A DNA stretch of 64,000 nucleotides. Origin: JAGOCV01 sp049445855. GTDB lineage: Bacteria; Pseudomonadota; Gammaproteobacteria; Burkholderiales; Burkholderiaceae_C. The stretch covers positions 1,302,001 through 1,366,000 of the forward strand of contig NZ_JBMSDV010000001.1 in NCBI RefSeq assembly GCF_049445855.1, in the 5' to 3' direction. Every line of letters starts with the position of its first letter. Position 1 is the first letter of the stretch. This document shows positions 24,943 through 33,509 of this stretch, in pieces. The position numbers and the translations under genes are program-made. Under the pieces are notes generated by a model, which saw only the letters and a list, made by a program, of their open reading frames with translations, made no database searches and had not been told where the DNA came from.

Positions 24943-25311
24943 TCAGAGAACTTCAGGAGCCAGGGACACGATCTTCATGAACTTCTCGGTACGCAGTTCA
25001 CGCGTCACGGGGCCGAAGATGCGGGTGCCGATGGGCTCCAGCTTGTTGTTGAGCAGCACGGCGGCGTTGCCGTCGAACTTGACCAGCGAGCCGTCGCCGC
25101 GGCGGATGCCCTTGGCGGTACGCACGACCACTGCACTGTAGATCTCGCCCTTCTTGACGCGACCACGCGGAGCAGCTTCTTTGATGCTGACCTTGATGAT
25201 GTCGCCCACGCTGGCATAGCGACGCTTGGAACCGCCAAGCACCTTGATGCACAGCACGGACTTCGCGCCGGTGTTGTCGGCGACCTCTAACCGGGATTCT
25301 GTCTGGATCAT
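24943..25311 (-). CDS. rplN: 50S ribosomal protein L14
   Basis: A 122-residue protein (exact family length) starting MIQTESRLEVADNTGAKSVL with VSIKEAAPRGRVKKGEIYSA. The ATG at 25311 is used rather than one 5 codons upstream, to match the invariant family start. It is the first gene of this ribosomal block: the S10 operon does not precede it, glpD does. A strong promoter lies at 25452-25480. Confidence 0.99.
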   Translation of the reverse strand: MIQTESRLEVADNTGAKSVLCIKVLGGSKRRYASVGDIIKVSIKEAAPRGRVKKGEIYSAVVVRTAKGIRRGDGSLVKFDGNAAVLLNNKLEPIGTRIFGPVTRELRTEKFMKIVSLAPEVL

Positions 25312-25359
25312 TTCAAATATTCCCAACTTGGATCAGAAACCAGGCAGCGCCTGCAATCC

Positions 25360-25403
25360 GACCAGTCTTGGTCCCGTCGTCCTCGCCACAAACCACTTGT
25401 GGC
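25360..25403 (-). promoter_or_regulatory. rplN leader with two hairpins
   Basis: In the ~130-nt leader between the predicted transcription start and rplN, two stems can form: GCCACAA-accac-TTGTGGC (25385-25403) and GACCA-GTCT-TGGTC (25360-25373). They could be a ribosomal-protein control site or simple leader structure. Confidence 0.4.
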
Positions 25404-25451
25404 AACTCCGCTGGGTTAGAAAACCTCGCCCTTTTCAAGGCGAAGCCCGTG

Positions 25452-25480
25452 ATTATGGCAAACCCGCAAAACGGTGTCAA
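25452..25480 (-). promoter_or_regulatory. Near-consensus sigma70 promoter of the spc/alpha ribosomal block
   Basis: On the minus strand TTGACA (25475-25480), a 17-bp spacer and CATAAT (25452-25457): a perfect -35 and 5 of 6 at the -10. It starts only 7 bp after the glpD stop codon and reads into rplN. No terminator is seen between glpD and this promoter. Confidence 0.9.
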
Positions 25481-25486
25481 GCAGGG

Positions 25487-27112
25487 TCAGGCCGGAAGCG
25501 CCAGATAGTGTGCGGCCAGCGCCTCGAAATCGCCTTGCTTCGGGTCAGCGCCCGATTCCGCGCCGAGCTCGTCCCGGATCAGCCCGGCAACCACAGGCGC
25601 CAGTTCGCCAGCCTTCTTCGCATCAAGGAACAGCCACCGGGAACGCCGCGCCAACACATCCTCGACCGTGCGGGCATATTCATTGCGCACCGCAAAGCGG
25701 ACCATGGCTTCCGACAGCCCATCTGCCAGCAGATTCGCCGAGCCCGGCAGCGAGCGCACACTATCGGTCTCACTGCCATAGCTGTGCCAGCCGGCGGCAG
25801 CGCCGATGCCCGGGTGCGCCGGCAGATTGCCGGTGCCGCCCACCAGGCGGAAGTCTGTCGTCACTCCGGGTGCCGAAGCCGGCAGCAAGCCGGCTTCGGC
25901 GCACTTGGCGAGCACGTCTTCGGCCATCGCCCGGTAGGTGGTCCATTTGCCACCGGTCACCGTCACCAGGCCGCTGCGACTGAGCAACACGGTGTGCTCA
26001 CGACTCAGGCCCTTGGTGTTCCCCCCGTCATCGTCCTGGGGCCTCACCAGCGGACGCAAGCCGACCCAGATGCTGCGGACATCGGCCCGGGTCGGCGCAC
26101 GGCTCAAGTAACGGGCCGACTCGCCGAGGATGAAGTCGAGTTCCGACCTGAAGGCGTCGGGCTCGCGGGAGAGGTCGTGACGGGGTGTGTCGGTGGTGCC
26201 CAGGATGGTCTTTCCCAGCCACGGCACCGCGAAGAGCACCCGGCCATCTGCGGTCTTCGGCACGAGCAGCGCGTGGTCGGTCGGCAGGAAGTCGCGATCG
26301 ACCACCACATGCACGCCCTGGCTGGGCGCGACCATCGGCCGCACAGGACGGTGCACCGCATCGCCATCCTTCTGGCGGAATTCGTCCACCCAGACGCCGG
26401 TGGCGTTGACCACGCAGCGCGCGGCAATGCGGAATGTCCGCCCGGTTTCGCGGTCTTCGCAGGTCAGTCCGGTGATCTTTCCGTCTTCATGCACCAGTCC
26501 GGTGGCCGCGCAATAGTTGACCAGCAGTGCGCCCTGGGCGGCTGCCGTGCGCGCGATCGCGAGGGCAAGGCGTGCATCGTCGAACTGCCCGTCCCAGTAC
26601 TTCACACCACCCTTCAGACCGTCGGCACGTGCGGTCGGCAACAAGCGCAGCGTCTCGGAGCGCCCGAGGAACTCCGTACTGCCGAGGCCGGCCTCGCCGG
26701 CCAGCGCGTCGTACATCTTGAGGCCCACGCCGTAGAACGGGGTTTCCCACCACTGATACGAAGGCATCACGAAAGGCAGCGGCCGCGCCAGATGCGGCGC
26801 GTTGTGCAGCAACGTGGCACGTTCATGCAGCGCTTCACGCACCAGGCCGATGTTGCCCTGCGCGAGGTAACGCACACCGCCGTGGACCAGCTTGGTGGCA
26901 CGCGACGACGTGCCTTTGGCGAAGTCGTGCGACTCGACCAGCACGACCGACAGGCCGCGCAATGCGGCATCCAGCGCCACGCCCAGACCCGTGGCGCCAC
27001 CGCCGATGATGGCAAGGTCGTACGTGCGGGGTTCGGCCAGCCGGGCCAGGAGCGCGGGCCGCCGCGTGGGCAACGGCGCAGCGGCGGGGGAAGCGGAAGT
27101 CATGCCCTCCAT
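25487..27112 (-). CDS. glpD: Aerobic glycerol-3-phosphate dehydrogenase
   Basis: A 541-residue membrane-associated FAD enzyme that oxidises glycerol-3-phosphate to DHAP and passes electrons to quinone. The FAD-binding motif is YDLAIIGGGATGLGVALDAA (from about residue 31), followed by VLVESHDFAKGTSSRATKLV and HGGVRYL; the later VTGGKWTTYRAMAEDVL region is also typical. It follows glpK after 31 bp, forming a glpK-glpD operon for glycerol use; glpF and glpR are not here. The start could be the ATG at 27112 or the one at 27103, and neither has an ideal ribosome site. Confidence 0.95.
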   Translation of the reverse strand: MEGMTSASPAAAPLPTRRPALLARLAEPRTYDLAIIGGGATGLGVALDAALRGLSVVLVESHDFAKGTSSRATKLVHGGVRYLAQGNIGLVREALHERATLLHNAPHLARPLPFVMPSYQWWETPFYGVGLKMYDALAGEAGLGSTEFLGRSETLRLLPTARADGLKGGVKYWDGQFDDARLALAIARTAAAQGALLVNYCAATGLVHEDGKITGLTCEDRETGRTFRIAARCVVNATGVWVDEFRQKDGDAVHRPVRPMVAPSQGVHVVVDRDFLPTDHALLVPKTADGRVLFAVPWLGKTILGTTDTPRHDLSREPDAFRSELDFILGESARYLSRAPTRADVRSIWVGLRPLVRPQDDDGGNTKGLSREHTVLLSRSGLVTVTGGKWTTYRAMAEDVLAKCAEAGLLPASAPGVTTDFRLVGGTGNLPAHPGIGAAAGWHSYGSETDSVRSLPGSANLLADGLSEAMVRFAVRNEYARTVEDVLARRSRWLFLDAKKAGELAPVVAGLIRDELGAESGADPKQGDFEALAAHYLALPA

Positions 27113-27143
27113 TGTGCCGGGCCCGGCAAAGGGTCGGGGACGC

Positions 27144-28646
<1,503 letters not shown>

Positions 28647-28712
28647 GCAGAGAGCGTAGCGCAAGGCGCGCCGATTGGGCGACAATGCCCTCTTCATTTC
28701 GCCGACACGACC

Positions 28713-29555
28713 ATGAGCAGTACAGCCGCCACGGAAAAGCGCCATTTCCACATTGCCTTCATCGGAGGCGGCAACATGGCCAGCGCCATCATCGGCGGAC
28801 TCATCCGGCAAGGGCTGCCGGCCAGCTACATCGACGTCGTCGAGCCCTATGCGGAAACGCGCGAAAAACTGCAACGCCAGTTCAGCCTGCAGCCGATGGA
28901 AGTCCCCGGCCTCGGCCTCAACCGCGCCGAACTCGTCGTGTGGGCCATCAAGCCGCAGACCTTCAAGGACGCGGCGCTGCAGGCGCGCTTCCACACCCGC
29001 AACGCCATCCACCTGAGCGTGGCAGCGGGCATCCGCTCCGACAGCATCGCGCACTGGCTCGGCTCGGAGCATGTGGTGCGCTGCATGCCCAACACGCCGG
29101 CGCTCGTGGGCAAGGGCATGACGGCCATGTTCGCGCGTGAAGCCGTGACGCCGCAGGACCGGCAACTCGTCGAGCGCGTCATCGGCACGACCGGCGAATC
29201 CCTCTGGGTCGACCGGGAAGAGCATCTCGACGCGGTCACCGCGTTGTCGGGTTCCGGCCCGGCCTACGTGTTCTATTTTCTCGAAGCGATGTCCGAGGCC
29301 GGGGCTGCCATGGGCCTCTCCCGCGAACAGGCCTACAAGCTGGCCGTGGGCACGTTCATGGGCGCGTCAGCGCTGGCGCAAGCGTCGGACGAGCCGCCGG
29401 AAATCCTGCGTCAGCGTGTCACATCCAAGGGCGGCACGACTTACGCCGCCATCACGTCGCTGGAGCAGGACAACGTGAAGCAGCTGTTCGAGCGCGCGCT
29501 GCACGCCGCGCGCCATCGCGCGAAGGAACTCGGGGACGAGTTCGGCAGCAACTGA
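28713..29555 (+). CDS. proC: Pyrroline-5-carboxylate reductase
   Basis: A 280-residue enzyme making proline from pyrroline-5-carboxylate with NAD(P)H. The Rossmann motif is IAFIGGGNMASAIIGGL near the N-terminus. RCMPNTPALVGKGMTAMFA and the C-terminal VTALSGSGPAYVFYFLEAMS and TSKGGTTYAAI are the classical ProC signatures. The ATG at 28713 fits the family; the N-terminal ~12 residues are a variable lead. It stands alone, divergent from glpK and convergent with ubiA. Confidence 0.96.
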   Translation: MSSTAATEKRHFHIAFIGGGNMASAIIGGLIRQGLPASYIDVVEPYAETREKLQRQFSLQPMEVPGLGLNRAELVVWAIKPQTFKDAALQARFHTRNAIHLSVAAGIRSDSIAHWLGSEHVVRCMPNTPALVGKGMTAMFAREAVTPQDRQLVERVIGTTGESLWVDREEHLDAVTALSGSGPAYVFYFLEAMSEAGAAMGLSREQAYKLAVGTFMGASALAQASDEPPEILRQRVTSKGGTTYAAITSLEQDNVKQLFERALHAARHRAKELGDEFGSN

Positions 29556-29576
29556 CCGTCGCCCGGACTGGCCGCG

Positions 29577-30452
29577 TCAGTTGATGCCCGTCCACATCAG
29601 GTAGTCGACCACGATGCCGCCGAACACCGCGAACCCTACCCAGTGGTTCAGCCGGAAAGCCTTGAAGCAGCCATCGCGCGTGCGTGTGCGGATGAGCATG
29701 AAATGCCAGGCCGCCTGCAGCAGGGCAGCCAGCAGGCCGAGGTAGAACCACGGCCCCATCGCCCGGCCGGCAAAGTCGAGCGCGAGCGTCCAGACCATCA
29801 GGAACGCCACATAGCAAAGCATGATCACCGGCACATCCGCGTTGCCCAGCGTGATGGCCGAGGTCTTCATGCCGATGCGCAGGTCGTCGTCCCGGTCGAC
29901 CATCGCGTATTCGGTGTCGTAGGCAATCACCCAGAACAGGTTGCCCAGCAGCAGGACCCAGGCGAGCAGGGGCACGTTCGATTGCACCGCAGCAAACGCC
30001 ATCGGAATGCCGAAGCTGAACGCCACGCCCAGCACCGCCTGCGGCATGGACACGAAGCGTTTGGCGAATGGATAGATCAGCGCGACAGCCAGCGCGGCGA
30101 ACGACCACATCACCGTCACGAAGTTGGTGGTGAGCACGAGCAGGAAGGCCGCGAACGCGAGCACGGCGCCAACGACGAGCGCCTCCTTCGGTGACACCGC
30201 GCCGCTGGTGACCGGCCGGTTGGCCGTGCGCTTCACATGGCGATCGAAGTCACGGTCGGCGACGTCGTTCACGCAGCAGCCTGCGCTGCGCATGAGGATG
30301 GTTCCGAGCGTGAACACGGCGATCAGGTGCCAGCCCGGAAAGCCCTGCTTCGCGATCCACAGCGCGGACAGCGAAGGCCAGAGCAGCAGCAACCAGCCCG
30401 CCGGACGGTTCCAGCGGATCAGGTCGAGGTAGAGCGCGAGCTTATTCTTCAA
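29577..30452 (-). CDS. ubiA: 4-hydroxybenzoate polyprenyltransferase
   Basis: A 291-residue integral membrane prenyltransferase of ubiquinone synthesis that attaches the polyprenyl chain to 4-hydroxybenzoate. Both Asp-rich motifs are present: NDVADRDFDRHVKRTANRP (about residues 62-80) and YDTEYAMVDRDDDLRIGMK (about 183-201). About eight hydrophobic segments. The start appears to be TTG at 30452, overlapping the last 11 bp of the dps-like gene; no ATG in frame lies upstream, and the family begins near this point (LALYLDLIRWNRPAGW). Low-efficiency initiation coupled to dps translation is likely. Confidence 0.93.
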   Translation of the reverse strand: MKNKLALYLDLIRWNRPAGWLLLLWPSLSALWIAKQGFPGWHLIAVFTLGTILMRSAGCCVNDVADRDFDRHVKRTANRPVTSGAVSPKEALVVGAVLAFAAFLLVLTTNFVTVMWSFAALAVALIYPFAKRFVSMPQAVLGVAFSFGIPMAFAAVQSNVPLLAWVLLLGNLFWVIAYDTEYAMVDRDDDLRIGMKTSAITLGNADVPVIMLCYVAFLMVWTLALDFAGRAMGPWFYLGLLAALLQAAWHFMLIRTRTRDGCFKAFRLNHWVGFAVFGGIVVDYLMWTGIN

Positions 30453-30939
30453 GCAGCGAACGCAGCATCCAGGCGGTCTGCTCGTGCACCGTGAGGCGCT
30501 GGGTGAGCAGGTCGGCAGTCGGCTCGTCGCCGGCCTTGTCGGCGATGGGGAAGAGCTCGCGCGCGGTCCGCGCCACGGCTTCGTGGCCCTTCACCAGGAT
30601 GGCCACCATCTCGAGCGCCTTCGGCGGAGTGACCGGAACATCGGGAATGGACGCCAGTTTGCTGAATTGCGCGTATGAACCCGGCGCCGCATGCCCCAGC
30701 GAACGGATGCGCTCGGCCACCGGGTCGACCGCTGCCCACAGTTCGGTGTACTGCGTCATGAACATCTGGTGCAGCGTGTTGAACATCGGGCCCGTCACGT
30801 TCCAGTGGAAATTGTGGGTCGTGAGGTAGAGCGTGTACGTGTCGGCCAGCAGGCGGCTCAGGCCCTTGGCGATGGCGGCGCGGTCTTTCTCGCTGATGCC
30901 GATGTTGATGGTGGGGGCGGCTGTGGGCTTTTTGGCCAT
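30442..30939 (-). CDS. dps: Dps family DNA-binding ferritin-like protein
   Basis: A 165-residue protein of the Dps/ferritin fold. The ferroxidase-site residues sit in THNFHWNVTGPMFNTLHQMF and TELWAAVDPVAERIRSLG. The Lys-rich N-terminus (MAKKPTAAP) is of the type that can bind DNA. Dps dodecamers store iron, consume peroxide and protect DNA. The start at 30939 has AAGGAG about 10 nt upstream. It lies directly downstream of oxyR on the same strand (55-bp gap), matching the known OxyR control of dps in other proteobacteria. Confidence 0.93.
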   Translation of the reverse strand: MAKKPTAAPTINIGISEKDRAAIAKGLSRLLADTYTLYLTTHNFHWNVTGPMFNTLHQMFMTQYTELWAAVDPVAERIRSLGHAAPGSYAQFSKLASIPDVPVTPPKALEMVAILVKGHEAVARTARELFPIADKAGDEPTADLLTQRLTVHEQTAWMLRSLLEE

Positions 30940-30994
30940 GAGGGTCACTCCTTGTTTTAGGGAATAGAGGGAAAGCCTGATTCTTGACGGCGCT

Positions 30995-31957
30995 TCACGA
31001 CAGGCGCTTGACGCCGGGCAACTCGCACGCATAGATCGCGTTGCGCAACGCGGCGATGGCCTCGTAGCGCGTGAAGCTGCGGCGCCAGGCCAGCACGACA
31101 CGGCGCGACGGTTCGTCGCCACTGAACGGAAGATACTTCACATACGAATCGCCGTCGTCCTTCTTTTTCCTGGTCTTCGGACGGGGTTTGAGGGCCTCCT
31201 TCGGCACACCCAGACGGGGCACCAGGGTGACGCCCATGCCGGCCGCCACCATGTGCTTGATGGTCTCCAGGGACGACCCCTCGAAACTCTTGCGGATGCC
31301 TTCGGCATCGCTGGAAAAGCGCGCGAACTCGGGACAGACCTCGAGCACGTGATCGCGGAAGCAATGACCTGTGCCCAGCAACAGCATGGTCTCGGCCTTG
31401 AGTTCGTCGGCGGTGATGCTGTCCTGTTTCGCCAGCGGGTGCGAACTCGGCACCGCCGCCATGAAGGGCTCGTCGTACAGCGGTGCGAGTGCGAGGCCGG
31501 TGTCGGGAAACGGCTCGGCCATGATGGCGCAGTCGATCTCGCCGGTGCGCAGCATTTCCAGCAGCTTCACGGTGAAGTTCTCCTGTAGCATCAGCGGCAT
31601 TTGCGGCGTGCGCGCGATCGCCTGCCGAACCAGGTCTGGCAGCAGGTAGGGGCCGATGGTGTAGATCACGCCCAGACGCAGCGGGCCAGCCAGCGGGTCC
31701 TTGCCGCGCTTGGCAATCTCCTTGATGCTGGCGGCTTGCTCCAGCACGCTCTGCGCCTGGCGCACGATGTCTTCGCCCAACGGGGTGACGGTCACCTCGT
31801 TGGCACTGCGCTCGAACAGCTTGACCTCGAGCTCGTCCTCGAGCTTCTTGATCGCCACAGACAGCGTGGGCTGCGACACGAAACAGGCCTCGGCGGCCTT
31901 GCCGAAGTGCTTTTCGCGCGCCACAGCCACGATGTATTTGAGTTCGGTGAGCGTCAT
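30995..31957 (-). CDS. oxyR: Hydrogen-peroxide-inducible regulator OxyR (LysR family)
   Basis: A 320-residue LysR-type regulator. The winged HTH is at the N-terminus (AAEACFVSQPTLSVAIKKLE). The redox pair Cys199 and Cys208 occurs in LLGTGHCFRDHVLEVC, with spacing and numbering identical to E. coli OxyR, so disulfide activation by H2O2 is expected. It precedes the dps-like gene. The C-terminus is slightly longer than in E. coli (about 305), with a Lys-rich insert RPKTRKKKDDGD around residues 265-280. Confidence 0.95.
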   Translation of the reverse strand: MTLTELKYIVAVAREKHFGKAAEACFVSQPTLSVAIKKLEDELEVKLFERSANEVTVTPLGEDIVRQAQSVLEQAASIKEIAKRGKDPLAGPLRLGVIYTIGPYLLPDLVRQAIARTPQMPLMLQENFTVKLLEMLRTGEIDCAIMAEPFPDTGLALAPLYDEPFMAAVPSSHPLAKQDSITADELKAETMLLLGTGHCFRDHVLEVCPEFARFSSDAEGIRKSFEGSSLETIKHMVAAGMGVTLVPRLGVPKEALKPRPKTRKKKDDGDSYVKYLPFSGDEPSRRVVLAWRRSFTRYEAIAALRNAIYACELPGVKRLS

Positions 31958-32027
31958 GTCGTCGATTGGAACGGTTCACTCATCATAATTGCGCTCTATC
32001 GCCCTTGCCATGACAGTTGTAAATTCC

Positions 32028-32762
32028 ATGGAAACAGAAGCGTTGATTTCCTGCCTGTGCGTCACCGAGCGACGTGTGCCGCTGTTGCGCAGGGCGGTTG
32101 CCTGCTTCCTCGCGCAGACCTGGCCCGCGCGCGAACTGGTCGTGGTGCACGACACGGCCGACACGGCCACGGTCGAATGGCTGGCGCACAACCCGCACCC
32201 GCTCATCCGCCCCGTGCCATTGCCAGCAGGCCCGCGTCTCACGCTGGGCGAACGAAGGCAATGGAGCGTCGACGCGGCTCGCGGCACGTTCATTGCGACA
32301 TGGGACGACGATGACTGGTCCGCGCCCCATCGGCTCACCGAGCAGATGAAAGTCGTCCATCGCAGCGGCCGCGCTGCCTGCGTGCTGCGGCAGTGGATCG
32401 TCTATGACGAGGCGCTGGCGCAGGCCTGGCTCTCACAGATCCGCACGTGGGAAGCCAGCCTCGTTGCAAGAAAGCAGGCGATGCCGGCTTATCAGGCCGT
32501 GGAGCGCGGCGAAGACCTGCTGGTCGTCGGCCAGCTCGCCGAAGCGGAACAACTCGTCGCGCTGCACGATGCGCACCTCTACATCTACGTGTACCACGGC
32601 CGCAACGTCGGCGGTCGCAGCCACTTCAAACGGCACATCTTCGGCAAGGCGGCTGCGAGCCTCTCACCGGCATTCACCCGACGTGTGGAGCAACTGCTGC
32701 GGGAGCCCCTCGGTCCGCCGATCCATCCGTCCGAACTTGCACAGGCCGTGCAGTCGCCATGA
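32028..32762 (+). CDS. Family 2-like glycosyltransferase (first of tandem pair)
   Basis: About 244 residues with a GT-A fold N-terminus: ISCLCVTERRVPLLRRAVAC and QTWPARELVVVHD. The metal/nucleotide-sugar site is ARGTFIATWDDDDWSAPHRL. No membrane segment. A downstream region, YVYHGRNVGGRSHFKRHIFG, is shared with the next gene. The ATG at 32028 is chosen; 32010 would add six residues. The acceptor is unknown. Its TGA overlaps the ATG of the paralogue, which suggests a pair acting together, perhaps on a surface glycan, although no other glycan genes are adjacent. Confidence 0.75.
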   Translation: METEALISCLCVTERRVPLLRRAVACFLAQTWPARELVVVHDTADTATVEWLAHNPHPLIRPVPLPAGPRLTLGERRQWSVDAARGTFIATWDDDDWSAPHRLTEQMKVVHRSGRAACVLRQWIVYDEALAQAWLSQIRTWEASLVARKQAMPAYQAVERGEDLLVVGQLAEAEQLVALHDAHLYIYVYHGRNVGGRSHFKRHIFGKAAASLSPAFTRRVEQLLREPLGPPIHPSELAQAVQSP

Positions 32763-33487
32763 ACCCCGACCGGCTGGTGTCCTGCCTGTGCATCACGCAC
32801 CGACGCGTGCCCATGCTGCGCCGCGCGGTGACGTGCTTCCTCAACCAGACCTGGCCCGACAGGGAACTGCTGGTCGTGCACGAAGACATCGACGCGGACA
32901 CGCCCGCCTATGTCGTAGCGTTGAATCATCCGCAGGTCCGCACGCTCGAAGTGCCGGCGTCGCCGCACATCGCGCTGGGCGAGAAGCGCAACATGGCCAT
33001 CACGGCGGCGCGCGGTCGGTTCATCGCCACGTGGGACGACGACGACTGGTCGGCGCCGGCGCGCATCGCCAGCCAGATGCATGTGATCGCGCAGAGCGGC
33101 GTTCCAGTCTGCACGCTGGCGCAGTGGGTCGCCTACGACCAGTTGCTCGGCCAGGCCTGGCTGACCCGGCAACGCCCCTGGGAAGCGAGCCTCGTGGCCG
33201 AACGCGCAGAGATGCTGCCTTACCCTGCGCTCGACCGCGGCTCGGACCGCGTGGTCGTCGAAGCCTTATCGCGGGCCGGGAAGCTCGCAGTTGCGGACGG
33301 CCCGCACCTGTATGTCTATCTCTACCACGGCGCCAATGTCGGCAGCCGCGTCCACTTCAAACGGAACGTCTTTGCGCAGGCACAGCCCATGAACCCAGCC
33401 TTTGCCCGGCGCGTGGCCGAACTTCTCGCATCACCCGACCAAGCACCACTGCGTAGGGACGAGGTCTTCGCTGCCATCGTCCGCTGA
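32759..33487 (+). CDS. Family 2-like glycosyltransferase (second of tandem pair)
   Basis: A 242-residue paralogue of the preceding protein; by eye roughly half the residues are identical. It has VSCLCITHRRVPMLRRAVTC, FIATWDDDDWSAPARI with the Asp-rich site, and YLYHGANVGSRVHFKRNVF. It starts within the stop of the first copy (ATGA overlap). The pair probably arose by tandem duplication; the divergence of the middle region around residues 120-170 suggests different acceptors. Sugar donor and product cannot be deduced. Confidence 0.75.
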   Translation: MNPDRLVSCLCITHRRVPMLRRAVTCFLNQTWPDRELLVVHEDIDADTPAYVVALNHPQVRTLEVPASPHIALGEKRNMAITAARGRFIATWDDDDWSAPARIASQMHVIAQSGVPVCTLAQWVAYDQLLGQAWLTRQRPWEASLVAERAEMLPYPALDRGSDRVVVEALSRAGKLAVADGPHLYVYLYHGANVGSRVHFKRNVFAQAQPMNPAFARRVAELLASPDQAPLRRDEVFAAIVR

Positions 33488-33509
33488 CCCGCCCGCCCGA
33501 CCTGCTCCA

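Noticed and set aside
29549..29583. Inverted repeat CAACTGAC / GTCAGTTG between proC and ubiA as a terminator
   Set aside because: Both genes end in Asn-stop (AAC TGA) on opposite strands, so the symmetry can arise from coding; the 19-bp loop and lack of a T-run argue against a terminator.
30957..31979. 340-codon minus-strand frame over oxyR
   Set aside because: It is a different frame of the same DNA; the oxyR frame carries HTH and redox cysteines, this one is Arg/Ala-rich without motifs.
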